A DNA stretch of 64,000 nt, from assembly GCF_000620305.1 (NCBI RefSeq), contig NZ_KK211101.1, forward strand, positions 1 through 64,000, given 5' to 3'. The notes under the pieces are model-generated. The model made no database searches. It saw only the letters and a list, made by a program, of their open reading frames with translations, and was not told the origin of the DNA. Positions 33,947 to 43,492 of the stretch are shown here, piece by piece (the stretch's first letter is position 1; each line of letters opens with the position of its first letter). The translations under genes were made by a program, and so were the position numbers. The stretch comes from Desulfitibacter alkalitolerans DSM 16504 (GTDB lineage Bacteria > Bacillota > DSM-16504 > Desulfitibacterales > Desulfitibacteraceae).

Positions 33947-35785
33947 ATGCAAGCATCACAGGTGGTTACTTTAATCATAGCTGCTGCAACTATGTTCGGA
34001 GTCATCGGTTTTATCGTCCTCTTGGCTCATTACTATACCTTGAATGGCATCAAGGCCAGGACGGTGGGTGACGGCCAGCATGGCACGGCAAGGTTCGCAA
34101 CGAAGAATGAAATCAAGAAGACCTATGCTCATGTACTCTATGAGCCGGAACGGTGGCGCAAGGGTATCAACCTGCCCAAGGTGCAGGGTCTGGTTGTGGG
34201 ATGCAAAACGGCTCCAGGATCGGTCACCGCTCTTGTAGACCAGGGGGATGTGCATGCATTGATGATCGGTGCAGCGGGTGTCGGCAAGACCGCAAATTTC
34301 CTTTATCCCAATCTGGAATATGCCTGTGCTTCCGGGATGAGCTTTATTACCACCGATACCAAGGGCGACCTTTACAGGAATTACGGATGCATCGCCAAAG
34401 ACTACTATGGCTACGATGTGTCCGTCATTGACCTGAGAAACCCTACCCGCAGCGATGGCAACAATATGCTGCACCTTGTGAACAAATATATGGATGAATA
34501 CCTTGCCAATCCTGATAATCTCCCAGCAAAAGCCAGGGCGGAGAAATATGCAAAAATCATTGCAAAAACCATCGTCAACTCCGGAGGACTGGATGCAGGT
34601 TCCTACGGCCAGAATGCATTTTTCTACGATGCAGCCGAAGGCTTGCTGACAGCCGTCATTTTACTGGTAGCGGAATACTGTCCAAAAGAGAAACGCCATA
34701 TCATATCGGTCTTTAAGCTCATACAGGACTTGCTGACTCCCTCCGGCGTAAAAGGCAAAAACCAGTTCCAGCTGCTTATTGAAAAGCTTCCGTCAGAGCA
34801 TAAGGCAAGATGGTTTGCAGGAGCGGCATTAAACACTGCGGAGCAGGCCATGCAAAGCGTCCTGTCGACAGCCCTTTCCCGGTTGAATGCATTCCTGGAC
34901 TCAGAACTGGAACAGATACTCTGTTTTGACACTGCCATCGATGCGGAGCGCTTCTGCAAAAGAAAGTCTGCCATCTTCCTTGTCATGCCGGAAGAAGACA
35001 ATACAAAATATTTTCTAATCTCCCTCATTGTCCAGCAGCTCTACCGGGAGATACTGTCGGTGGCCGATGAGCAAGGAGGAAGGCTTCAAAACCGTGTCAT
35101 GATGTACCTCGATGAGATCGGCACTATACCAAAAATTGAATGTGCGGAGATGATGTTTTCCGCTTCCCGTTCCCGCCGTGTTTCCATCGTGGCCATCATA
35201 CAGAGCTTTGCGCAGCTTGAAAAGAACTACGGCAAGGAAGGAGCCGCCATCATCATCGACAACTGCCAGGACACCATTTTTGGAGGCTTTGCCCCAAACT
35301 CGGAATCAGCGGAGATACTCTCCAGAAGCCTCGGCAACAAGACGGTTTTATCAGGTTCGGTCACCCGGGGGAAGCATGATCCGTCCCAATCCCTGCAAAT
35401 GATCCAGCGTCCCCTGATGACTCCCGACGAATTGAAGACCTTGCCAAAAGGCAGCTTCATTGTCGCAAAGACCGGCGCCTGCCCTATGAAAACCAGTTTA
35501 AAGCTGTTCATTGAATGGGGCATCCGGTTTGAAAAGGTGTATGAGCTGCAGGAAAAATCCGCCCGCAAGGTTGCCTATGCTGACAAAAAAGAACTTGAAG
35601 AAGAAATCGTCAAACGGCACATATCTTATGAGGATATAGAAGAACAGGAACCATACTCCACATCAGCTCATGGCGGCATGTCCCTTGCACCTGCTGAAGA
35701 GATTCAGGGGAAAGCATTGAAGTCCAGGCTGCAAACAAAGATAAAAGCACAGCAGCAACTGGAGCCGCCGCTGCGTACAGATTAG
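33947..35785 (+). CDS. VirD4/TraG-type coupling protein
   Basis: A 612-residue membrane ATPase that brings the relaxosome to the secretion channel. It has one N-terminal membrane helix (residues about 5-28), GQHGTARFA, Walker A GAAGVGKT at residues 108-115, TTDTKGDLYRNYG, and Walker B VMMYLDEIGTI near residue 385. The C-terminal tail contains GGMSLAP, loosely like the tag found at the ends of five neighbouring proteins but here internal. ATG 33947 has AGAAGGAGG upstream and is preferred over an earlier in-frame start. Confidence 0.92.
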   Translation: MQASQVVTLIIAAATMFGVIGFIVLLAHYYTLNGIKARTVGDGQHGTARFATKNEIKKTYAHVLYEPERWRKGINLPKVQGLVVGCKTAPGSVTALVDQGDVHALMIGAAGVGKTANFLYPNLEYACASGMSFITTDTKGDLYRNYGCIAKDYYGYDVSVIDLRNPTRSDGNNMLHLVNKYMDEYLANPDNLPAKARAEKYAKIIAKTIVNSGGLDAGSYGQNAFFYDAAEGLLTAVILLVAEYCPKEKRHIISVFKLIQDLLTPSGVKGKNQFQLLIEKLPSEHKARWFAGAALNTAEQAMQSVLSTALSRLNAFLDSELEQILCFDTAIDAERFCKRKSAIFLVMPEEDNTKYFLISLIVQQLYREILSVADEQGGRLQNRVMMYLDEIGTIPKIECAEMMFSASRSRRVSIVAIIQSFAQLEKNYGKEGAAIIIDNCQDTIFGGFAPNSESAEILSRSLGNKTVLSGSVTRGKHDPSQSLQMIQRPLMTPDELKTLPKGSFIVAKTGACPMKTSLKLFIEWGIRFEKVYELQEKSARKVAYADKKELEEEIVKRHISYEDIEEQEPYSTSAHGGMSLAPAEEIQGKALKSRLQTKIKAQQQLEPPLRTD

Positions 35786-35795
35786 GAGGTGCCCG

Positions 35796-36211
35796 ATGGG
35801 TTATTTTGAATCGCTTTATGCATCAGAGCTTCCCCATAGGGCTGTAGCTGTCTACATGTACCTTCGTGACAGGGCCGACAGGGACGGCAAATGTTATCCG
35901 GCGATCGGTACCATCGCCGCGGAGCTGAAGCTGTCACGGAGCACCGTAAAAAGAGCCATTGCAGACCTTGAAAAGAGCGGTTATCTTTGCAAGGAGCAGC
36001 GGTGGCGTGAAAACGGGGGCAAGAGCAGCAACATGTATTTTTTGAAATCAGGGATGGGGTAACTCTGAAAAACTTTACTTTTACACCAAGGGGGCAGCCT
36101 GTTCATTTGGTGAACTGTGGTACGGTTCACCGTGAGCTATGCAGTGAACTGCCCACTCTAAGAAATATTCAACGTCAGACAAAGAAACAAAATAGTTTTA
36201 TAGATAAATAG
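35796..36211 (+). pseudogene. Helix-turn-helix protein with a frameshift after residue 88
   Basis: The frame from ATG 35796 encodes 88 residues with a winged helix-turn-helix (CYPAIGTIAAELKLSRSTVKRAI), as in replication-initiator-like regulators that follow virD4 in these ICEs. It stops at 36062. The +1 frame then stays open from the same point to 36211 with coding-like content (FTPRGQPVHLVNCGTVHREL). One extra G in the GGGG run at 36056-36059 would join the two. It is either a real frameshift or a base-calling error. The N-terminal DNA-binding part could still work alone. Confidence 0.6.
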
Positions 36212-36230
36212 CATGAAAGGTGGAAAATAG

Positions 36231-36431
36231 GATGAATTTAGAAAAATCAAGGAATGCGGAATACAAAAAGTGTGCAGCTTTATTGTCTCTGTTGGTTGGA
36301 TTGTCTTGGAACACCCTCATATCATGGAACCAAATGAAAAACAGCTTGAAAAGATAGGACTGTTCAATGAATTCATTTCCTCTTATAACCTCCTGAAAAT
36401 CTATGAATTATTTGGGGGACGCAATAAATAA
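36231..36431 (+). pseudogene. Remnant of a small gene, frame disrupted
   Basis: ATG 36232 has AAAGGTGG upstream but its frame stops after about 40 codons. A second frame that overlaps it stays open to TAA 36431 and reads as protein-like sequence (WIVLEHPHIMEPNEKQLEKI), without a good start of its own. A one-base slip near 36300 would join them. I do not recognise the family. It is a second apparent frameshift within 300 bases of the first. Confidence 0.35.
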
Positions 36432-36477
36432 GCATATTTTGTAAGTAATATTGCGATCACAATAAAAAATATTGAAA

Positions 36478-36505
36478 TTGCATAATAGTAAGTGTATGCT
36501 ATAAA
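36478..36505 (+). promoter_or_regulatory. Candidate promoter for the XRE regulator and BREX operon
   Basis: TTGCAT (36478-36483) and TATAAA (36500-36505) are spaced 16 bases apart in an AT-rich stretch, about 25 bases ahead of the XRE start. This is the only good promoter candidate I see in front of the BREX genes. Confidence 0.5.
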
Positions 36506-36529
36506 TATAGGACGATGGAGGTGAAATAC

Positions 36530-36757
36530 GTGCCGGTAAGCTACAAAAAGCTGTGGAAACTGTTGATCGATAAAGACATGAAGAAAAAAGACCTTTGTAA
36601 AGCAGCAGGCATAAGTTCATCGTCTATAGTTAAGCTCAGCAAAAATGAGAATGTGACTACCGGAGTACTGGTCAAGATTTGCAAGGCGCTTAACTGTGAT
36701 ATCGGAGATATCATGGAAATTGTTGATGGGCCGGATGAACAGCGCGACTGCAGGTAA
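36530..36757 (+). CDS. XRE/Cro-type regulator in front of BREX
   Basis: A 75-residue helix-turn-helix protein (LWKLLIDKDMKKKDLCKAAGISSSSIVKLSKNE, in two helices and a recognition helix) of the short HTH_26 type. GTG 36530 is chosen because GGAGGTGA lies six bases upstream. The ATG at 36515 overlaps that site. It is codirectional with and 37 bases before brxF, so it may regulate the BREX operon, but that is an inference. It is much smaller than the WYL-type BrxR regulators of type 1 BREX. Confidence 0.7.
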   Translation: MPVSYKKLWKLLIDKDMKKKDLCKAAGISSSSIVKLSKNENVTTGVLVKICKALNCDIGDIMEIVDGPDEQRDCR

Positions 36758-36794
36758 GATAGCGTGACTAGAATAGAAAGAGAGTGGGGTTTGC

Positions 36795-37238
36795 TTGGGT
36801 ACGTTAATAAAGAGTTCTCAATTCAGTAAAAAAATGCTTGAGAAAACAAATACACCGATTATACTTTGCTCTTCTGCGCCAAGATTGAAAAAGATTATTG
36901 CCGAAGCTGGTTATCAAGAGCTCAGACTTAATGGATTATTGGCTGAAGCCCTTGTAAAAAAAGATGCAGCTATCAGGCCGCAGTTTGTTAGCGATGAAGC
37001 GATAAGAATTGTATCGTCCATACAAGGCCCGATTTTTCTGACAGACTACGAAATACTGTTTGACCCGAGGTACAGCATTGATGTTATCAGATTTTTTTAT
37101 GAGCTGTCACGCAGAGCAAAAATTGTTATAAAGTGGTGCGGCACGTTGGACGATAACCACTTGGTATATGCAACACCGGCTTATAGGGATTTTCATTCAT
37201 ATAACATTCATGACTATGATATAACTTGTGTAATCTGA
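36795..37238 (+). CDS. brxF: BREX type 3 protein BrxF
   Basis: A 147-residue protein beginning MGTLIKSSQFSKK, with an ATPase-like fold and no classical P-loop that I can see. BrxF is a small protein specific to type 3 BREX and is encoded directly before brxC, as here. The TTG start at 36795 has only a weak GAGTGGGG site. ATG 36834 would shorten it. The 3' end is 14 bases before the brxC start. The assignment rests mainly on context and size. Confidence 0.7.
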   Translation: MGTLIKSSQFSKKMLEKTNTPIILCSSAPRLKKIIAEAGYQELRLNGLLAEALVKKDAAIRPQFVSDEAIRIVSSIQGPIFLTDYEILFDPRYSIDVIRFFYELSRRAKIVIKWCGTLDDNHLVYATPAYRDFHSYNIHDYDITCVI

Positions 37239-37252
37239 GGGGGTTTATTTTG

Positions 37253-40200
37253 ATGAAATACGCAGATTTGATAAACTTCAATCCAATCGAAAGCATTATC
37301 CAGCTTACGGCGGCTAATGACAAGAAAGAAGCAATAAATCTGGTTAAAAGCTATGTCATGTCCGATGATATGGCGGACAAGCTAACCAATAATATGCTTT
37401 CACAGCTTCGGTTAGATGATGTGGTAGACAATAAAGGTGTTTTGCTGGTAGGTAACTACGGTACAGGTAAATCACACCTTATGTCGGTCATTTCTTCAAT
37501 AGCATACGATGCCGAAAACCTTGACTATGTACAAAACAAAAAGTTTGCCGAGGCTGCCAGGATCATTGCGGGGAAGTTTGAAGTTCTGCGTATTGAGATA
37601 GGCGCATCAAAAATGTCCCTCAGGAACATCATCCTGACAAAAGTAAAGCAGGATTTTGCTGAACGTGGGCTCATCTTTGACTTCCCTGATGAAAAGGATA
37701 TTATCTCAAATAAAGATGTGCTCCTGACCATGATGGATTTGTTTTCATCCAAATATCCCGACAAAGGATACCTGATTGTGGTGGATGAGTTCCTCGACTA
37801 TCTTGGCGGCCGTAAAAGCCAGGAGATTAAGCTCGACTTGGGCTTCATGCGCGAGCTGGGAGAAATTATTAAAACTTCCCGTTTAAGAGCTATTTTCGGA
37901 GTACAGGAAAAACTTTTTGATAACCCCAGCTTTTCATTTGTATCCAATACTTTAAACCGGGTAAAGGATAGGTTTGAGCAAGTCATCATTCGTAAGGAAG
38001 ATACGGCCTATGTTGTATCTGAAAGAATACTGAAGAAGACTCCTGAACAGAAGGCGCTGATCCGTGAGCACTTGCAAAAGTTCTGCAGTCTGTATACCAA
38101 TATGTCGGAGCGCATGGAGGAGTACGTTGACCTGTTCCCTATTCATCCTTCATATATTGAAGTTTTTAACAAGATTTACATTATTGAGAACCGTCATATA
38201 CTAAAAAACATTTCGGAGATCATCAGGCGGATACTTGACGATGAAATTACTGATGAATCTCCCGGCATTGTATCATTTGACAGCTACTGGTCCTTTATCA
38301 AGGAAAACCTTGCCCTTAAAACAGATGCCAATATTAAAGAAGTCGTTGAAAAGAGCGGCATGCTTGAGGATATCGTCAACCGTTCATTTCCTAAACGTCT
38401 TTATAAACCTTTGGCATTGCAGATAATATATGCTTTAAGCGTACATAGATTAACCACCGGTGACATCAGTATCCGTGCAGGACTTACCGCAGAAAACCTC
38501 AGGGATGATCTTTGCCTGTATTTAAAAGGAATGCCCGACCAAAGCTCAGATACATTACAGTCTATCATTCAAACGGTTCTGAAGGATATAATGACCACTG
38601 TCAGCGGGCAGTTTATTGAACATAATGCAGATAACGGACAATATTATCTGGACTTGAAAAAAGATATCGACTACGACGAAAAAATCACGCAAAGAGCGGC
38701 TATCATGGATGATGACAGTCTTAATAGCTATTTTTATGATGTAGTTTATTATTGCTTAGAGTGGGATCAGAAAGAATATGTTGATAATTTCAAAATCTAT
38801 GAACACCGGTTAAACTGGGTGTCTCATGCTATTTTTCGCTCAGGCTACCTATTCTTTGGCACACCTGAATCGCGTCCGACTGCTCAGCCGCCAGAGGATT
38901 ATTACATATACTTTATTCCTCCCTATGGCAATGAGAGCTATACGGATGACAAGAAGGACGATGAGGTCTTTTTCCTGTTTAAGCCCAACGAAGACTTCAA
39001 GAACACGCTGAAGTTATATGGTGCTGCTCAAATACTGAAAGATTTGGCCGAAGAAAAAAATAAGCCTGCCTATCAAAACAAAGCTGAAGTTTTCAAGAAA
39101 AAGCTGACGAAATACCTGAGTGAAAATAAGAATACTTGCTTTGAAGTAATCTATAAGGGCGAAAAGAAGCAGCTACTGGAAGTGATGAAGGGACAATATA
39201 AGAGCACCAACCCGTTCAAAGAAACCATTGATCTGGTTGCTTCCATCTGTTTGGACGAATACTTTACGAAAAAGTATCCTGAGATGCCGAAATTTAAAAT
39301 TCAGATTACGCACCGCAATCGGGCAGATATTATCCGTGCAGGCATTGACAGGTTTGCAGGGCGAAAGAACCAACAGGCAAACGCCTTGCTTGAAAGTTTT
39401 GATTTACTTGACGGTGAAAAAATTACCGTTCAAAACTCCAAGTATGCACAATACTTTATCAAAGAGCTGGAAAAGATCCCTGCCAAGGCCGTTATCAATT
39501 TCAGTGACATTTATACTGAAGTTCAAAATAAAGATGAATATTACCTGGACAAGCGGTTCGGAATCAGCTATGCCCTGCTACCGATTGTCTTACTTGCATT
39601 GGTTCATACAGGCCATGCGGTCATTGCTTTAAGGAACGGCACTACCCTGACTGCATCTGATTTGGAAACGCTGCCCAAGATATCAGCCATTGACATTTAT
39701 GAGTTTAAGTACATTTTCAAGCCAAAGGACATGCAGCTGGCAGAACTGGTCAGGCTGTATGAGCTGCTGGAGCTCCCTGTTGGCCTTATCAACAATCCTG
39801 CCCAGCGGGAGGCCGGGCTTGAACAGATGCTTGCCAGAGCACAGGAGATGGCCAATGTTGCGGTCAGGGCCAACAGCAAGCTGAACGGAGAATTTGAGCT
39901 TTGGGGCGAACCGCTGATTGCCGACCATCTTGCTTCGGATTATAAGGCTTCTGCTAAGAGGGTGCTGGACATATTCGGTAACTTCCAGAGCAGGTTCAAT
40001 ACCGTGGCCAAGCTCAATAACTTTAATTACACAATGGAACAGATTGAGCAGCTTGGCAAGGATATTGCTGCCTCAAAAATTGTTCTGGAATACGAAAAAT
40101 TCAGGAACGACTGCCTTGCCAATGTCAATTACATGATGAATTTGGAACGCATGGAGCTTGGTGCTGCCTTAAGAGCAGAGATTGAAGCCGCCAAGGAAAA

Positions 40201-40942
40201 CTTCCGCAAGATTAGAGATGACATACCTCAGGACATGAGCGGCGAGGGTGCTGCAGCGGATGTGAACAGTTTGCTGGTAAAAGTCAAAAACCAGTATATT
40301 GACATCTACTTTGCAGAGCATCAGAAAAAACGTCTCGGAGTTTCCGATGGCCAGCGTAAGGGTGAACTGGTCGGGTCGGCAAAACTAGCTAATTTAAAGC
40401 GCTTGAAAGCAATCAATAATATTTTTTCGGCATCTAAACTGGACAGTATCGAAAAGGACCTGGCCGGGCTCAAAGTCTGCTATGAGCTGACTCCTGATAT
40501 GCTGAAAACGAACCATTTCTGCACGAAATGCAATTTCTTGATGGGTGAAGCCGATATTCCGGTAAAAGGCAGGCTTGAAGAGATTGAAGACCGGATTGAC
40601 AGCCTGCTTGCCGAATGGACGAATACCCTGTTTAATACGGTTACAGACCCAACACTTGAAGAACAAAAGCAATATTTAAGTCCGGAACAACGCAAGGCAA
40701 TTGATGCATTTATTGAAACTAAGACTTTGCCCGAAAAGATTGACCAGTTCTTTATTACTGCTATTGAGGATCTGTTACAAGGTTTTGAACCTGTCGCCAT
40801 TGCGGCCGACGACATCATTGACAAGCTCGGCGCACTTGGGCCGTGCGATATTGAAACCTTCCAGCGCAAACTGAAAGATCTGCTGGATAGTTATACCAAA
40901 GGCAAGGATAAAGAGAAGCTGCGTATTATTGTAAAAAGATAA
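37253..40942 (+). CDS. brxC: BREX ATPase BrxC/PglY (DUF6079)
   Basis: A 1229-residue protein. Walker A is GNYGTGKS at residues 67-74 and Walker B LIVVDEF at 174-180, followed by a large helical body and a CTKC zinc-like pair near residue 1090. BrxC/PglY ATPases are core BREX components needed for methylation and exclusion. ATG 37253 has GAGGGGG at eight bases. An upstream TTG at 37226 has none. The length fits the family (about 1200). It is followed 12 bases later by the methyltransferase. Confidence 0.9.
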   Translation: MKYADLINFNPIESIIQLTAANDKKEAINLVKSYVMSDDMADKLTNNMLSQLRLDDVVDNKGVLLVGNYGTGKSHLMSVISSIAYDAENLDYVQNKKFAEAARIIAGKFEVLRIEIGASKMSLRNIILTKVKQDFAERGLIFDFPDEKDIISNKDVLLTMMDLFSSKYPDKGYLIVVDEFLDYLGGRKSQEIKLDLGFMRELGEIIKTSRLRAIFGVQEKLFDNPSFSFVSNTLNRVKDRFEQVIIRKEDTAYVVSERILKKTPEQKALIREHLQKFCSLYTNMSERMEEYVDLFPIHPSYIEVFNKIYIIENRHILKNISEIIRRILDDEITDESPGIVSFDSYWSFIKENLALKTDANIKEVVEKSGMLEDIVNRSFPKRLYKPLALQIIYALSVHRLTTGDISIRAGLTAENLRDDLCLYLKGMPDQSSDTLQSIIQTVLKDIMTTVSGQFIEHNADNGQYYLDLKKDIDYDEKITQRAAIMDDDSLNSYFYDVVYYCLEWDQKEYVDNFKIYEHRLNWVSHAIFRSGYLFFGTPESRPTAQPPEDYYIYFIPPYGNESYTDDKKDDEVFFLFKPNEDFKNTLKLYGAAQILKDLAEEKNKPAYQNKAEVFKKKLTKYLSENKNTCFEVIYKGEKKQLLEVMKGQYKSTNPFKETIDLVASICLDEYFTKKYPEMPKFKIQITHRNRADIIRAGIDRFAGRKNQQANALLESFDLLDGEKITVQNSKYAQYFIKELEKIPAKAVINFSDIYTEVQNKDEYYLDKRFGISYALLPIVLLALVHTGHAVIALRNGTTLTASDLETLPKISAIDIYEFKYIFKPKDMQLAELVRLYELLELPVGLINNPAQREAGLEQMLARAQEMANVAVRANSKLNGEFELWGEPLIADHLASDYKASAKRVLDIFGNFQSRFNTVAKLNNFNYTMEQIEQLGKDIAASKIVLEYEKFRNDCLANVNYMMNLERMELGAALRAEIEAAKENFRKIRDDIPQDMSGEGAAADVNSLLVKVKNQYIDIYFAEHQKKRLGVSDGQRKGELVGSAKLANLKRLKAINNIFSASKLDSIEKDLAGLKVCYELTPDMLKTNHFCTKCNFLMGEADIPVKGRLEEIEDRIDSLLAEWTNTLFNTVTDPTLEEQKQYLSPEQRKAIDAFIETKTLPEKIDQFFITAIEDLLQGFEPVAIAADDIIDKLGALGPCDIETFQRKLKDLLDSYTKGKDKEKLRIIVKR

Positions 40943-40954
40943 GGAGAGACCAGT

Positions 40955-43489
40955 ATGAAGCTGACTAAAGAAGATATTGACAAAGTACGGCATATAGAGG
41001 GTTTTCCTATAGGCAAGGACGAGGACATTATTGCTCTATCCAATCCTCCCTACTATACGGCATGCCCTAATCCATTTATTGAAGATTTTATAAAAGAACA
41101 TGGCAAGCCTTATGATGAAGCGACTGACGATTATCATAGGGAGCCGTTCGCTGCTGATGTGAGCGAGGGTAAGAATGACCCGATATATAATGCTCATAGC
41201 TATCATACGAAAGTGCCTCATAAAGCTATTATGCGCTACATTCTCCATTATACAGAGCCAGGTGACATTATCTTTGACGGCTTCTGTGGTACCGGTATGA
41301 CAGGTGTTGCGGCACAGATGTGTGGGAATCCTGATCCAGAGTTTAAAGCCAAAATCGAAGCCGAAATGCCCTATGTCAAATGGGGAGCACGCAAAGCCAT
41401 CTTGAACGACCTTTCTCCTGCGGCTACCTTTATTGCTTATAACTATAATACACCGGTGGATGTGGCGGAGTTTCAGCGGGAAGCCACTCGCATTCTAAAA
41501 GAATGCGAAAAGGAGCTGGGCTGGATGTATAAGACAAGGCATGTCATTGAAGGAAAGCTCCAAATAGGCATAGATGGGAATCCCCTTATCGGTTGCATCA
41601 ACTATACGGTTTGGAGCGATGTGTTTATCTGCCCTACCTGCTCCAATGAAATCGTGTTTTGGGACGCGGCTGTTGACAAGAAAAACGGCAAGGTCAATGA
41701 CACCTTTTTTTGTCCCCATTGCCGCAGCCAGCTGACCAAACGCAGTTGTGCACGGGCCCAGGAAACACATTTTGATACACGGCTGAATGTATTTGTCACC
41801 ATGGCCAAGCAGGTACCGGTTTTAATCAATTACTCGGTGGGAAATAAGCGGTTTGAAAAAACACCGGACGAGTTTGATCTGGCGCTGATTGAAAAAATCA
41901 ACAATATGGAAATACCATACTGGTATCCAACGGATGAATTGCCTAATGGATATAATACAGAGCAACCCAAACGCTCGCATGGGGTAACCCATGTGCATCA
42001 GTTTTATACGAGAAGGAATTTGGCTGTATTGGCAGCTATTTCACATAAAGCATTAACTTCAAGATTTAACATTGTTTTTCAATCTATTAATGCTACGCTT
42101 ACATCAAAGATAGTTCGCTATAACATGGGACATCGAGGCAACGGGCCTGTTAGCGGAACGCTTTATGTTCCTTCATTGGTAGCTGAATCTAATGTATTGA
42201 ATTTGCTTATCGGGAAACAAACAGATTTTTTATCTGTTTACAATAAAACAACAAATTTTTGTGGTGCGCAAATCAATATTGGATCAACAAGCGATTTAAA
42301 AAATATAGAGGAAAATTCAATAGACTATATCTTTACGGACCCTCCGTTTGGCGGTAACCTAAACTATTCTGAACTGAGCTTTATTTGGGAGGCCTGGTTG
42401 AAGGTTTTTACCAATCAGAAACTCGAAGCGATTATAAACGCCGTTCAGGGGAAAGGTTTGCTGGAGTATCAGTCGCTGATGACTCAATGCTTCAGTGAGT
42501 GTTGCCGCGTCCTAAAGCCAGGCCGCTGGATGACAGTAGTATTCCATAATTCGCAAAACTCTGTTTGGAACGCCATTCAGGAATCGCTTCAACGCTCCGG
42601 TTTTATTATCGCTGACGTTCGTACGCTGAATAAGCAGCAAGGCAGCTTCAAGCAGGTTACGACCACGTCGGCCGTTAAGCAAGACCTTGTAATTTCAGCT
42701 TATAAACCAAAAGACAGTTTTAAGCGTGAGTTTATTTCCCACGCTGGAAGCGAAGAAACGGCATGGAGCTTTGTTCGTCAGCATCTTGAAAATCTACCCG
42801 TTGTTGTCGTTAAGAACGGGAAAATAGAACTAATAGCAGAACGTCAGGCATTTCTCCTCTATGACCGTATGGTGGCGTATCATATTATGAACGGAATAGC
42901 TGTTCCGTTAGACGCAACAGACTTTTATAAAGGCTTGGACGAAAAATTCTTGAAGCGTGACGGGATGTACTTTCTGGCTGATCAGGTCAACGAATATGAC
43001 ACGGCCCGTATCGTTAACGATGTGGAGCCGGTTCAGTTTGAGCTTTTTGTCACCAATGAGAAGTCGGCAATTGCATGGCTTTACCAACAGCTTGAGACAC
43101 CGCAGACATACGCCGAACTCCAGCCGAAGTTTATGCAGGAAATAAAAGCCTGGGACAAGTTTGAGATAAGACCTGAGTTGGCAGTATTGCTTGAAGAAAA
43201 CTTCCTGCAGGACGATAAGGGCAGATGGTATATCCCTGATATTACAAAGGCTTCCGATGTGGCCAAGCTCCGTGAAAAGAAATTGCTCAAAGAATTCGAG
43301 GGTTACGTGGCTACTAAAGGTAAGCTCAAACTCTTCCGTACAGAAGCTATCAGGGTGGGCTTTGCAAAACTCTGGGCCGATAAGAATTATAAGCTGATTG
43401 TCGAAACAGCAGAGCGCTTGCCGGAAAGTGTTATCCAGGAAGATGACAAGCTGCTTATGTATTATGACATTAGCTTGGGGAGGGTGTAA
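40955..43489 (+). CDS. pglXI: BREX type 3 DNA methyltransferase PglXI
   Basis: An 844-residue adenine-type DNA methyltransferase. The SAM motif FDGFCGTGMTG starts near residue 107 and the catalytic motif DPPFG is at 462-466. A zinc ribbon lies between them (CPTC at about 226-229 and CPHC at 253-256). In BREX it marks the host genome at a non-palindromic site so that unmarked phage DNA is excluded. AAGGAGAG precedes the ATG. Three bases separate it from the TrlF-like gene, so the latter is part of the operon. Confidence 0.88.
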   Translation: MKLTKEDIDKVRHIEGFPIGKDEDIIALSNPPYYTACPNPFIEDFIKEHGKPYDEATDDYHREPFAADVSEGKNDPIYNAHSYHTKVPHKAIMRYILHYTEPGDIIFDGFCGTGMTGVAAQMCGNPDPEFKAKIEAEMPYVKWGARKAILNDLSPAATFIAYNYNTPVDVAEFQREATRILKECEKELGWMYKTRHVIEGKLQIGIDGNPLIGCINYTVWSDVFICPTCSNEIVFWDAAVDKKNGKVNDTFFCPHCRSQLTKRSCARAQETHFDTRLNVFVTMAKQVPVLINYSVGNKRFEKTPDEFDLALIEKINNMEIPYWYPTDELPNGYNTEQPKRSHGVTHVHQFYTRRNLAVLAAISHKALTSRFNIVFQSINATLTSKIVRYNMGHRGNGPVSGTLYVPSLVAESNVLNLLIGKQTDFLSVYNKTTNFCGAQINIGSTSDLKNIEENSIDYIFTDPPFGGNLNYSELSFIWEAWLKVFTNQKLEAIINAVQGKGLLEYQSLMTQCFSECCRVLKPGRWMTVVFHNSQNSVWNAIQESLQRSGFIIADVRTLNKQQGSFKQVTTTSAVKQDLVISAYKPKDSFKREFISHAGSEETAWSFVRQHLENLPVVVVKNGKIELIAERQAFLLYDRMVAYHIMNGIAVPLDATDFYKGLDEKFLKRDGMYFLADQVNEYDTARIVNDVEPVQFELFVTNEKSAIAWLYQQLETPQTYAELQPKFMQEIKAWDKFEIRPELAVLLEENFLQDDKGRWYIPDITKASDVAKLREKKLLKEFEGYVATKGKLKLFRTEAIRVGFAKLWADKNYKLIVETAERLPESVIQEDDKLLMYYDISLGRV

Positions 43490-43492
43490 ACA

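Noticed and set aside
36092-36163. Nested inverted repeats based on GGTGAAC/GTTCACC
   Set aside because: They fall inside the coding-like +1 frame of the shifted HTH gene, so repeated codons are a simpler explanation than a cruciform site.
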